Positions 22,777 to 35,204 of a stretch of DNA of 64,000 bases are shown one piece after another. The DNA lies in the NCBI GenBank assembly GCA_013397695.1, contig VYZI01000385.1, positions 2,212 to 66,211 of the forward strand, read 5' to 3'. A model generated the notes under the pieces. The model saw nothing but the letters and a program-made list of their open reading frames with translations. It was not told where the DNA came from and made no database searches. Every line of letters starts with the position of its first letter. Position 1 is the first letter of the stretch. A program made the translations under genes and the position numbers. This DNA is from Centropus unirufus (lineage: Eukaryota; Chordata; Aves; Cuculiformes; Centropidae).

Positions 22777-25700
22777 TGGAGTTGGAAATGCCGTTCGTTT
22801 CTTGTTCACCTGAATGGTGGAGCGTGGCTACCTGGTTCCATGCCCTTCAGGTATTCCTATGCCTAAAAACTTCAGAGTTCAGCCTTGACTTCTCCCCACA
22901 GTCAATGTGTAGATCATTCAGCATCAGCTGAATCCCTGCCTGGCTACCTCTGCTTTGTAACCCAAAACCCACAGTTGTTTGAGTTGAAAGCCAGACTCCT
23001 CTTTCTTCTAAGCTCGAGACTATTGTGCATCACTGCTGTGCTGCACATACATCCCTGAGGGGCTGGAGCTCCAAGATTGTTACCCATGGATGGGACACTT
23101 GTAAATGTGAATGGTCAAATTATTGGAATGAATTCAAATATTTTCCCTATTTTTTGGCCAAGTTGTTATTTTTATATTTGTTTTTGGCGACTGTGCAACC
23201 AACGGCTTGTGTATTTCCCCAACTTCTTGGGGATGATCTGGTCTTTCAGACTAGACCTTTCCAATTGTGATTCGTGATGGATCTTTTCAAGTATAGCCAA
23301 GGAAGGAGCACACGGTTCTGTGGTCCTTGCTGGAAATGACAGAACCCCGCCAAACATTTGAAAATTAAATGCGCAGGGGATCCCAATGGAGAAGATTAAC
23401 AGGTTTAACCTGCTGCAGTGGCCTACCTTTACCTCTCTTCATACGTTTATCTCCTCCCCCAGATTTTATACCCTTGGATACCTTTGAAAGGTTCTCGCGT
23501 TCTCACCTTTAGGGTTGCCTGCACAAGAAAGTACAATTGGGTTTCTTATACTTGTATTCCAAAATAACAATGGGCACACAAGGAACTATGATTCTGTAGC
23601 ATAGCAGTATCGCTGCTAAAAGCAACCTCATCGGTATTTTTCTTCAAGGGGGGGATGGGACATCTAGTTAGTTGTACTAGGAGATCATTGTAAATCCCTT
23701 GCAACTGAAATATTAAATTATATTTTTATTTGTAGCTGAAATGAATCAGGTTTTCTTCTTCCCAAAGTTCAGCCTCTGTTACTTATGTATTGCACCTTCC
23801 TGATTCCTTCTGGAGCTCCGCTGTGTTCTTCAGCCGATCTCTGGGGGTGGAGTTGGAGTTGAGGGGAGCAGTTGCTGTGGAACATGGAGCTGTGTAGGGA
23901 AGAAGTATTTATTTACTGGATCTGGGGTGTAATATAATTGCAAATTCAGCTGTGCCCCTCCTTAAATATCTACCTGAATGTTTACCTGATCTTATATTTT
24001 TCCTCTTTGGGTGTCTGCCTTTTCTTCTGAGAACGTCGTTTCCTCCTCCGTCAGCCTGTATCTTCTCCAGTTCTGTTTTTTCCTTCTCCCATTCTCTTGT
24101 GGACAAAAAAAAAAAAGTCTTGCCTCCAGTGGATTTTCTAACCTCTTTCTTCCTTCAGTAAGTGATGCTATGGAAGTATGAAGTATATTTCCTGCATTTA
24201 TCACTTCTTCTCTTTCATCTGTACTTATTGAAGGCTGTTCATAGTGAAGTATGGAACAGTAATGCTTTACAAATTTCTTAAAGGCCAAAGGGCAAAGCAA
24301 TGCAAGTTCTGAGTGTGTTTAAGATTTAAGATATCTCTGAAAAAGTCATGCTGTAAGTCAAGTGAGCTGCACGTAGGGTATGCATCTTCTGCAGAATTAA
24401 TTCCCGTGATCGCTGCCCGAGCCTGGTCATGGCAGGTGGTTTAGCGTGGACAGGAGATGCTCCATCCCGGTGCCTTGCCTGAGTTACTGAAGCTGCAGCA
24501 GTGCCCAAGATATCTGTGGCCAGGTGTATGTTCCATTCCTCTTTGTGTCACGCTGAGCTGAACGCTGGAGAAACTTTATGTCCTTCCAGTCAGGAGCTGG
24601 ACAATCTTGGGCCCACAGCCCAAGTCTTAGTCTGGTTGGCTGATCTGGGCTTTGAGCATTTTGGGGCGTAAAGCTTTGGCATCTGTTAAGTTTCACAGAA
24701 GTGAGCTTAGTAAGGAAGCGATCCCTTCAGAAGCAGCATTGCTTTGCTTCCAGTTCTGACATTGCACCTGCAGAAATCTCTGCTAGTCTGTTTTCTGTGC
24801 TTGTTGTGGTGAACTCTGATTTGTTGTTATCTCCTGTAAAGATATCAATGTTTGATTGATTTTTGTGGCAGTATTTTCACCTACAAACCAAAGGGTAACT
24901 GCAATATCTTCTCCAAGCAATTTCAGCCAATGATGGCCTGTCTGGACTTCGCTGAAGAAGGGTAGCTGGTTGCTTTCAATCTTCCTTCATGTCTCCTGCC
25001 CTGGTGACGTTATTTGTCATAGATCAATTTAGTTGGAAAATTTGAGTCTCATACTTCCCTGCTTTACAAGCCACTTGGTGATACCCTGTTTCTTCCACAG
25101 GGTCTCTCTGTGTTGTAGATCACGTAAGTGAAGGTTGCATTTGAGCTACCTTCACGCCTTTGAACAGTGAATTAGATATACTCTCTGTATGTGTGTATAT
25201 ATATTTATGTGTGTATACGTATCACAATATATATAAAATAGTCTCTATAACACATCCTATATAATACACAATATCTTATATTATATTTTATATTGGTATA
25301 TACAGCTTAGGATATTGGATATAAATTGTACCTGTAGCCTAGTATTTTGGATATACTACAGTTTCTTTTTCAGGCAGTGCAATAGATGAAGTGAATTTCC
25401 TCAGAATTACTCAGTTTTACCGACACATAAGGAGGATCCACCCTCTATGAAGAGTGGTTTATCCAGTTATGATTGTCCATCAAGCTCACACGTTTCTGGA
25501 CCATTGCTTTGAAAGTATAGTGGCACCAAGAACCTAGACCCCATCATCTTTTGGCCAGCCTCCCTGATTCCTAATGACTTTAGTGTTGCAAAAGCAGTTC
25601 TTATCAACTGGCTGATCCTCTTCCCAGCACAGCACATAGCAAGAAATGTCACTTGGTGGTCTTTGCAGAAAATGTTAGAGGATTTATGCTATAATAAAAT

Positions 25701-26167
25701 AAATCATGTCATGATTTCCAGTGCATATATCCCTGTGCAAGTTTTTCAAGTGACTGATTCCCCTCACTTTTCAGATTTTGCATTTTATTTGTGGACTTTG
25801 TTTAGCCTCAGTTCTTGTGCATTAGACCTGGTGTCTTTGTCTTGTAGGTTGAAGAGCCCTCTGCTGTCAGACATCTTCTCTCATCATAATACTCCTAGGC
25901 CATGGTCAAGTTATCTTTTAACCTTTTCTCTGATAAAAGTATATATAGATCTTCTTAAGCATCTTGAGGAGGCGTTATTAGACTTCCTTCTTGTTCTTTT
26001 TGGGCAAGTTTTCAATTCGTCGCCAGCCTTTTTTTGAGTATGCAAATAAACTGCATTCACTCCTCCCATAATGATCCCACCAATCCTGTATATAGCCAGG
26101 TAAAAGTGATGTCTCTATTCCTGCTCCTGAAGGGTATTTCTTTCCTATATGTACCAGTGGATTTCAT
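22777..26167. other. Gene-poor spacer, AT-richer
   Basis: No exon, RNA gene or clear transposon recognised. It holds a short A-run near 24106 and the AT-rich block described separately. It is possibly an intron of ATN1 if that gene starts in the CpG island to the left. Confidence 0.35.
25180..25345. repeat. AT-rich degenerate TATA repeat block
   Basis: About 165 bases of imperfect TA/TATATT repeats ('tgtgtatatatatatttatg', 'tatattatattttatattgg'), a degenerate microsatellite. It is the most AT-rich stretch in the window. Confidence 0.85.
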
Positions 26168-26400
26168 TCATAGAATCAGAGTCATAGAATCATTTGGAAA
26201 AGACCTTTGAGATCGTTGGAGTCTGCTACTAAACCATATCTCTGAGCACCTTGTCTACTTCTTTTAAATACCTGCAGGGTTGGTGACTCAACCACTTTCC
26301 TGGGCAACTGATCCCAGTACCTGATAATCCTTTCAGTGAAGAAATTTTTCCTAATATCCAGTCTGAACCTCCCCTGGCACAACTTGCGGCCCACTTTGGG
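26168..26400 (-). mobile_element. CR1 LINE 3' fragment, antisense
   Basis: It begins with the CR1 terminus in reverse ('catagaatcagagtcatag', 'aaagacctttgagatc') and continues through 'tgactcaaccactttcctgg' and 'gaaatttttcctaatatcca' to 'cacaacttg', all standard minus-strand CR1 3' blocks. Confidence 0.92.
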
Positions 26401-27856
26401 GGCCTGTGTCTTGTGGTCAGTAAGGTAGGTTATGCTTCGGTAGGTGGTAGCACTTTAACATGAGTTGCTTGCTTTGAATTCTCTTGGGGTTGGGGTGAAT
26501 TTTAGATTCTTGTGGCTTTTAATCCTTCGTTGTGTCATGACCAGGAAGACCTGAACTTAGCTATAACCGTCATGCTTTCTGATTTAATAAAATCATAAGA
26601 ACTAAAATCATACTTCACCAGGAACTTTGCGAAGTCCTGGGAGTGGTCCAGCATTGACACAGGTTCCCAGGGAGGCTGGCTGAGCTATTCATGACAGCCT
26701 CATCTGGCTTTCCTTTTGGCTCTTCCATGTAAATCTGCCTGTGACGCACCACTGGGTTTCCCTTCCCTCAGCCCTACAGGTGTGGGCAGGATCATCTCAC
26801 TTGGCCAGTTCTGTAGACCAAGGAAAAGCTGTAGGATCCCAAGCAAGGACTCAAAGTGACCAACAGAGGTCCCTTCCAGAGGACATCCTTCTCAGAATAG
26901 CCTGTGTTGTCTTTGAGTCATTTACTTTGCATTTCTTAGGAAAGGGAAATCTATGTATAAATAGGAGGAATTTAGGTATTACAGTAGAGCCTTAATCTCC
27001 AGCAGCTCCACAGGTAAGGTGGGCTTCGATGTTGCAAATATAGAAAACACTGCCCTTAAAATAGTGAGCAGGAAGAGTGGGAAGTGCCCTTTCTCTGCAT
27101 CGTACATCAGCAGGCCTACATCCCACTCACAGAGGGAAGAGCCCGGTGTGTTGCAGCCTCCACCGGGCATTGTGAGCCTCCACCGGGCTCTGCCAGCCTG
27201 TGTCTCCCAGTCCAGAGGCCCTCCTCTGGTGAGACTGAATGATTCTTCAGAGATTTTTTTAAGCAAAACTGTTACATACTTACAGTCATTTTACCATACC
27301 CTCAGGAATCATTTTACGATTAACATAACCTTCTTTAGTACATCCAGCCTTCATTTAGTGAATTAAACTTTATTTTCAGTTGCTTCTACAAAAATTAATA
27401 CCTTCTCCTATGCTGTAAATTAAGCTATTGTTAAATGCATGAATGTTTTTATTATTTGTTACCTCACTTTAGCTCTAATTTGTTTTTCACTCTGCTCATC
27501 AGAAAATGTTTTGGTTTTTTTTTTTCTCAGATGTTTTTCATTGAATGGAGGCTCCAGAATTATGGCTTTCGTACTCCATGTAACATTTTTAACTCCTCAT
27601 GGTTGTGCACAATTAAGAAAAAAAAGGATTAATATAGATGTAATAAAATGTAAACTGGCTTTATCTCCCAGGTCTGCCAGCACTCTGCAAGTTTATTTTT
27701 AGTATTCTTATTTGGCACCCTTTCCTGAAATTTTTATTTATTATTTTCCCAGGGAGAAGGAGCACCTAGGTAGCATGACAAGTATATGTAAGAAAAGGAT
27801 TAAAACTGTTGGCTCAGATTATCTTCCTGTTTTGTATGGGAAGTATTATTTTAGGA

Positions 27857-28325
27857 ATAGAATCATAGACTGGGTTGTGCTGGAAGGGACCTTGAAAGAT
27901 CATCCAGCCCATCTGCCCTGGGCAGGGACACCTTCCACTGGATCAGGTTGCTCAAAGCCCCATCTAACCCGGCTTTGAATGCCTCCAGGGATGGGGTATC
28001 CATGACTTCTCTGGGCAACCTGGGCCAGGGCCTCACCACCCTCTGTAACAAATTTTTCATTATGTCCAGTCTAAACCTATCATCTTTCAGTTTAGAAGTG
28101 TTGCCTGTTGTCTTGTCTCATGGGCCCTGGTAAAAAGTGTCTCTCTGTCTGTCTTGTAAACCCCCCTTCACATAAAGACAGGCCACAGTAAGATCTCCCC
28201 GAAGCTTTCTCTTGTCCAGGCTGAACAACCTCAACTCTCTCAGCCTTTCTTCATTATCTAATTTTTGTGTCTGTCTTCTGGATCAGCTCTAACAAGTCCA
28301 TGTCTCTCTTTTACTGAAGACAATG
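27857..28325 (-). mobile_element. CR1 LINE 3' fragment, antisense
   Basis: A minus-strand CR1: 'agaatcatagactgggttg', 'gaccttgaaagatcatcc', 'ggttgctcaaagccccatc', then the region complementary to 'ctgagagagttg' at its 5' side. It is 5'-truncated at about 28320, where a second CR1 in the opposite orientation begins. Confidence 0.92.
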
Positions 28326-28326
28326 T

Positions 28327-28823
28327 GCAAAGCGTTCAACCCTGTACCGCGTGGTGTTCTTGTCTCTAAATTGGATTTGGCAGATGGACCACTGGGTGGA
28401 TAAAGAATGGGCTGGCTGGTTGCACTCAAAAAGTTGTGGTCGATGGCTAATGTCCAAGTGGAGACTGGTGTCAAGTGGCATTTCTCAGGGGTTGGTATGG
28501 GCACTGGTACTAACATCTTTGTTGGAGGCATGGATAGTGGGATTGAGAGCATCCTCAGCAAATTTGCTGATGGCACTGAGCTGTGTGGCACGGTTGACTC
28601 ACTGGAGGGAGGGGATGCCATGCAGAGAGACCTTGACAGAGTTGAGACACGGGCCTTTTGTGAGCCTCATGAAGTGCAGTGAGGCCAAGTTGCAAGGTCC
28701 TGCACCTGAGCTGGGGCAAACCCAAGCACAGGCTGGGCAGAGAATGGATCGGGAGCAGATCTGAAGAGAAGGGCTTGGGGATGCTGGTGGATGAGAGTAC
28801 CCTGGGATGCATCTCACTTGGTC
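28327..28823 (+). mobile_element. CR1 LINE internal fragment, reverse-transcriptase region
   Basis: The + strand carries decayed CR1 coding sequence: segments equivalent to 'gtggataa.gaatgggctggctgg', 'tggtcgatggct', 'tctcaggggtt', 'gcaaatttgctgatggcac' and 'gagagaccttgacagagt'. The FADD-equivalent stretch reads FADGT, and frameshifts are frequent, so it is inactive. Its 3' end is missing. Confidence 0.88.
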
Positions 28824-31800
28824 CCATGGACTTATATTTGGGTTCCTCAGCTGGTCTCAGACCTCTTCTTCTCTTACATATATGGGTAGATGTAAATCAA
28901 GAGGAGTCGTTCAGCTTGTGTATTAAAGTGTGTATAATTGGTCTTTCAGTACAGAATGAAGTTTCTGAAAGTACAGAAACATTTCCTAGTGACCTGTTTT
29001 ACGCAATACTTTGAAGATGGAACACTCCACTGAAATTTCAGTATATTGCCAATACAAATGCAATTTATAAAAAATCACAAAAATTGATATCTGCCACTGT
29101 TTTTTACACTGAACTCCCGTATTTTGATTTCTGAGCAGTAACAGTTTTCACTTCCGTTGCAGAGGGTTCTGTCACGGTATTTCTGTCCGAAGCTGCTTGG
29201 AACACAGTGCTGCCAAGCCTTGGTGGTGGGACAGGTCTCAGCCCTTCCTGGCCATGTCCGATGGCTGCTGGTTCTCAGATGCTCCTGTCAACAGAGTTGA
29301 CACGGAGGTGTGGGCTCCAATCGTGGGGTGCAGGCGTGGCCCATGGTAGCAGGGTGAGCAGGTGGAGGAAGCTTTAGCTAATGGTCACTGCTTTCAGCCT
29401 GGGTTCACGAGTCCCTGAGGATGCTCTGGCTTCACTTTTGTACTGGGGGAGGGACGTAGTTCAACTTCATCCACTGGGTAGGCACGAGTGTTGACTGGAG
29501 TGTGTTGATTTAACGAGGACTGCAGTTTTATTCCTTAAGTAGTCCACATTCCAGCCGGAGTTCACAGCCTCTGCATCCAGCCAGTGTTACAATTCTTTTC
29601 TAGGAGGCAGAAAAATGCGTCTGTTTCAAAACTAGCTTTCATTTGGCGTTGCAGAGATGTCTTGTTTCTTAACCAGAGTTATTGACTAAAAAAAAAAAAG
29701 AATTTGCAAGTCACGGGAATGGCCACACTCAAGATATTTTCAGGCACATAGATTTATCCACTGCCATCTTGGTATTCAACCATTTTGGAATTCTAATCCC
29801 TTGCTCACACAGCTATTTTCACTTTTGCAGTAATCTCACACTCAATGTACCTATCAAAAGACTGCTAATAAGCCTGTGACATGCAACCAGAACCCCGACG
29901 TGTTCCTTCATTGCTGTCAGACACTGAATTCAGTACCATTCCCTTTTCTTCCCTCCCTTTCTCCACCAGAGAGAAACCGTCCTGTTCAGTAAGACAGGAC
30001 AGTTCCAGCGTGAAGTCAGACAATCTGGGAAAACGCCACTGGGAAACGTACTTCAGATTGTCGGTGTTTTGGGGGAAAATTGTGTTTTTAAGATACTACA
30101 CAGTTGTTAAACCTGATAATATTTCTGGGAAATTTTCCTTCATTTTATAAAAGAGGGAAATGGAGACAGGCATTAGAAACGCCAGGAACCATCATTCACT
30201 GGGCAGATACACATGTGTGTAGATGCATGCCAGCTTCTGACTTCTCACCCACAGCGTGTGTCCCCTGGCTGTACTGCTCCAGCGGGCACTCCCATCTGAG
30301 CAGTCTCTACCTGTCAAGAGGGATCCATTGGTTAGCATCCCATATGACTTTCAGGGCACTTTCCAGCATCCGCAATGTATTAGAAAGCAGCTGTGTTTGT
30401 TTTGCCACCCTGGTTCCTCCTTCCAGTGCTAACCCATGCCTTTGCAGAGGAGGGAAGAGGAAAAAAACAGGGTGGGAACACAGAGCTAATGAATTGCAGA
30501 GAGGCGAACTCAGTTTAGTGCTTAGATCTTCTGACTTCTGAGTCCGTGCTTTTGCATGCCAAATGCCTTTGATTTCACGTAGGATTTTGGATGTTCCTGT
30601 GTTTCAAAAAATGGCTTAAGGAACAGTAACTGGGTACTTTGAGTAGTTCCCAGTTGAAGAAAACAAGAGGTTTGAGCCTCAGAATGTCTGTACTTAGGCT
30701 AAAGGAACTTCTCTGACTCCTTACTCCAAACTTATTTCCTGTAGACTAAACTAAACTAAAAGAGCCCCAGCACTGACGTGCTGCAGTTTGTCCGTTAGGA
30801 TCGTGTTCCTTTGTATGTTCTTTGGCCAAGCTCTCTTCCAGATGATGCCTGAGTATGGTTTAGGAGTTGGTGTAGGACCACGCTTGTTCCTGGTGGCCAG
30901 GTTAGATATGTCCAGTCCTTTTTGGAGGATAGGAGAATTTTGCCATCTGGGTGCAAGCTGTGTAATGCCAGTCCTCCAGGACCAGAGGACAGGTGCTGTC
31001 CCATTTTGTTTCAAAGTACAGATGCTGCCACGTTGCTGCTTCTTGCAGCGTTTGTGGTCCTGACAGGTGGCAGAGAAAATCTTTAAATTAATTTCCTCTT
31101 TGAGACTGAATGATCCAGCCATGCACCTTGACATCTTTGCACTCACTGCCTCCAACTGGTCTCCCAGGCTAGGATACTGCCTGCTGCACGTCCCCTGCTG
31201 CATGGGCCAGGTCAGAATCAGCCTGAGATTACTGGGATGCTACAGTCGAAGAATATCGGGAGTAGTAGGTAATAAAACCAAGTACAATAGATGTTGGCAT
31301 GGGGTTGTCTTTTTTTTTTTTTTCCTCCACAAAAAGAGGAGTCATACAGAAGCAAGGGAAGAGGCTGTGGTAACTATTGACAACTGACTGCCGGCAGTTA
31401 ATGTCAGTGAGGACTGGATCAGTCCTGAAATGTCTGCTGGCTACAGAAACACTGCTGAATTACTGGTGGTGTCAGCTCTTTCTTCCAAGTAACTGGCAGG
31501 CATACTGGGAGCCTTCAGCTCTCCCTTCTCCCATCACTGGCCCTGAGAGGATTAGCTGGACCTCAGCTGGTGTTTAAGCTTTTCAATCAGATGGAGCCCT
31601 GGTCTCCCGCTGCCCATCCTGGAGCCTCCTCTGCTGTTGAGCACCAGCCGAAGTGACAAAATCCATCAGCCCTTGGTGGATTTTTGGGTACCTCCCAGAC
31701 TTCCCTGTATCGCTGGAATTTGCCTTCCTGCTCTTGGGACATGTGCTGGGTGTGCCTGTGCAAAGCCAGAGGCACGTGCAAGCCTTTGGGACACATGACT

Positions 31801-34747
31801 TCATTTGTCATTTATGGTCCTGGTCCAAGCCCCCAAACACCGTCTCAGACAATTTGGTCCTGTTCCCCGTTTCCTCTCTCTTCTCTTGCCATCTAGGGAA
31901 GGGTCTTTTTCTCAGACCCTCAGTCTAACATGTAGATGCTATCCTGAGCCACGGCCAAACATTCACCTGATGAGACCAAGGGTGTGTACTCAGATAGGTA
32001 AAATTTGAGGGCATCCCATTTGATTCCAGTTTTGTTACACATGAAGAGTTGCTCCACGCTGCAGCACTGGAAGGGGAGAGTTTATCTGTGTCCTTTAATA
32101 GAAGAGGGATGGAAGCCCCTGATCCTGCCTGTGCAGGACAGCCCACCTTTGGCAAGGAGAATTACTTGAAGCTGTGGAGGAGGAGGAGCAGGATCCATTT
32201 TGGATCCCACGTGGGGGATGCCTGTTGAGTGTGTGTTGTTTGCAGGAGACTGCACTGCACCGGGGCTTGCGAGAGAATATGGAGGGGTTTGGGCAGTAAG
32301 CCAAACCAAGCTGGGTTATAAGAAATGCAAACAGAAAACAGCAATTCGCAATGCCTCATAACTCAATAAAACCTGAGAAGGGCTTTGCAGGGCCAGGAAA
32401 AGGTTATCCCTTGGACAGCAGGCCTGCCAAACGTCTCATTTTCTCACCAGAACCACAGAGCCGTAAGAACTCTTCAGAGACATTTACAGGGATCTTGGGT
32501 GACGGGAAGGGTTAGGTGTAACTTTGTTAATTGCCAAGGCTCCCACTGCAAGCTTTTACTTCGTAGATGTCAAAATTAGAAGGCAGTGTCGTGATCCTCT
32601 CGTCTGGCCTCTGACGTAACAGTTGCCGTACTGAGCCTAATGACGCGTGGGTCAGTTCTGTTACATGTTTTAGAAAAGTCTTTGCCCTCTAAGCGATAGG
32701 CTCTTCTGCCTCAGTTGTTAATTATGCCTGTTGAAGCACACCGCTTTTTTTCTGGCTTTGTTCGGTACTGAATATTCAGCGGATAAGTACCGAGTTGGTA
32801 TTTCCTTTAAAAAAAGGGAAGTTTTCAATGTGTGGTTGGCTGCACATATTTCTTTGACTTCCTTCTCTGGAAAGAAGGCTGTAATTGTCACTACAGGGTT
32901 ACTGGAAAGCCGAAGTGAGGCCTGTGTGCTGCGTTATGATTCGTTTCTTTGATGTGGGAGGTGTGGGTTGCACCCCTGTTGAATGCAGTGAGATGTTGGT
33001 GATGTGCTGTTGCTGCTTGGTATGCGCAGAGCTGAGCTAATACTTGAAGGTTGCCAGCATGGCATGTGTTGAAGTTGGGTTGAATTAGGATCACCTTGCT
33101 TAAAATCGTTGTTTAATGTAAGAAATGTTAAATCAGGATGCTTATCCAGATTAACATCAGTGTGGCTGGCTGAATTAGCAACCAAAGGCCAAAGTGTGAC
33201 GGGAATGTGAGGCCATAAAACATGTCAGCTGGTAGGGATTAGGGAAGTGCTCTGCCTCCATTAGGTCAGTTATAAAGCATTGTGAGCTATTTTTTTGTAT
33301 AAAAGAAGAGGTCTAAATTAATGAATAGTTGTGTGTGGGAATAAATGCTGGATGACTCCCCCGTGGCTTTCATGATGAGGGTCAAATAAAATATTAATGA
33401 AATGAAAACAGTCTCCTGCTCTTCCCAAGTACCTTCTGAGTGGGTTTCTCTAGGCATTGATCAGGGATGATGTGGAGCCCTACAGGAGACAGGCCGGTGT
33501 CGTTACTCCCTTTTCATGGGAAGGGAGATGGAGAGATGGAGACGGTGGGAAGCAGCACCCCAGGGTCACACAGTCCAGCAGCAGGGCTGCGCAGGACGTC
33601 CAGGAGTTCTCCTATCTGGTGCCTGTGCTGTGGTCCCTTGTTTCAGCTCTTTTCTCAAAGAAATGGAAGTGCATCCAGACTGCTTCTGCGCTGGTTGGAA
33701 GATGGTCTTTCCATGTCTTGGATGGTCTTAGTCCCAGATGCCAAGTCTTAGTCACAAAATTTCCCTGTGCTTCCAGGACAGAGAATATAACCCAGGAAAT
33801 CTGGAGCTTTTCTCCTGATGTCTCATCCCCAGGATGCATTTTCTTGTCTTTCCGATTGTCCATTCCAGAGGCTGAGTGTAGGACCTGGAATGACAAGCTG
33901 GGGAAGTCGCTTTTTGGGTACACCCGTGCAGTGCAAAAGTGCAGTGCAAAAGATCTGCTGGACGGAGCCAAGCAAACTAGTCTCAGGAGCAGCATCCCTG
34001 AATCTCTTCAGTCCAGTTCTCAGGCTTTCAGCCCAGACAGTGATCCAGTCAGACTCCAAACTAGGAACTGTGGGGCATACCAGGGTGTGTAATACCTATG
34101 GTGCTTTTGAATATAGCAAAAAGCTGTCAATTTGTTCCGAGAGAGCCCAGAAATCTAGACGCTGCTGCAAAGTGTAAAGGATGCGCTCTGCATCTCTGGG
34201 CACGACTCTTAGGTTGTACACTGGGAAGTCATCCAGTGTATGGAGAAGAAGGAGACCTAGGCAGGCACTCCAAGCTGAACCGAGTCGATTCTGTTTGCAT
34301 CATGCAAAATCAAAGCCAAAGGCATTTTCTTGCATCTATTTGTGCACCTTGAACACGGAATATCCTAGGCCAGACTTGTCACATATTATGCATAACCGTG
34401 GTGGGGAATGCATGCCTGTGCACACACTCAGGAGAGGGCAAGGCTGGAGAATTCCGTTTCAGCTAAGGCCAAGGGAGGCTCATTATGCAGAGCTAGCTGA
34501 TGACAGCACATGGCCAGTTAAGGACAGTGTAGCTTACGGCACTGACAACAAGTGCAAAGAGGAACTTAGGAAGTCAGCAAAGTTATCACTAGGAACATTT
34601 TAAAGCACTTCCCCATTATTTTTTCCCTTTCTCTCTGAAGATCAAAAAACCCAAGGAAATGGAAATGCTAAAATGCCTGCATAGGCCAATCAACCTACTG
34701 ATAACCGTTCCTCCCTGCTTCCTCAAAAAAACCGGAGGACTGCCTTC
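28824..34747. other. Long spacer upstream of ATN1, nothing recognised
   Basis: Nearly 6 kb with no exon, RNA gene or confidently named transposon. It contains poly-A at about 29688-29699 and poly-T at about 31311-31322. Scattered frames of 100-211 codons lack domain signals. This is probably ATN1 5' intron or intergenic DNA. Confidence 0.35.
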
Positions 34748-34822
34748 CATGCATTGTGTTGGGGTTGGACGAAGTGATCTCCAGCAGTCCCTTCCAACCG
34801 TTACCATTCTGTGTGATTCCAT
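34748..34822 (+). mobile_element. CR1 LINE terminal fragment
   Basis: Only the last ~75 bases of a + strand CR1 remain: 'gtgttggggttggacgaagtg', 'atctccagcagtcccttcc', 'aaccgttaccattctgtg'. Confidence 0.85.
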
Positions 34823-35204
34823 GCATGTGGGTATGACTCCTAGAAACTGGAAATCACACATGACAGTGGCCAAATCCTTTCTCCTTCTGATGGGGAAGTT
34901 TATTGCATTTTCGGTAAAGATCCCTGCATCTGTAAATAGTAATTAGGGAAACTAACAATTCTGTCATATTTCTATAGCAGATCACAAAAGGATGTCCTAC
35001 AGACCACTCACACTTTCTCCCCTCTTATCTCCTTGTCTGCCATCCAGGATTCACCAGGATCTTGTTGCCTTGCTGGTATAAGTCCAGAACTGCTTTGACC
35101 TGTCTCCTTCTCCCCGGGAACAGCTGAAGGGGGGTGCAGAGTGATAAAACTTTATGTTTTCATCAAACCGGACTAAGGAGAATGGGGGTCCTACACCCAA
35201 AAGA

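Noticed and set aside
31380..31410. Short palindrome around 'ctgccggcag'
   Set aside because: A perfect but brief inverted repeat with no loop, no promoter context and no further structure; expected by chance in 64 kb.
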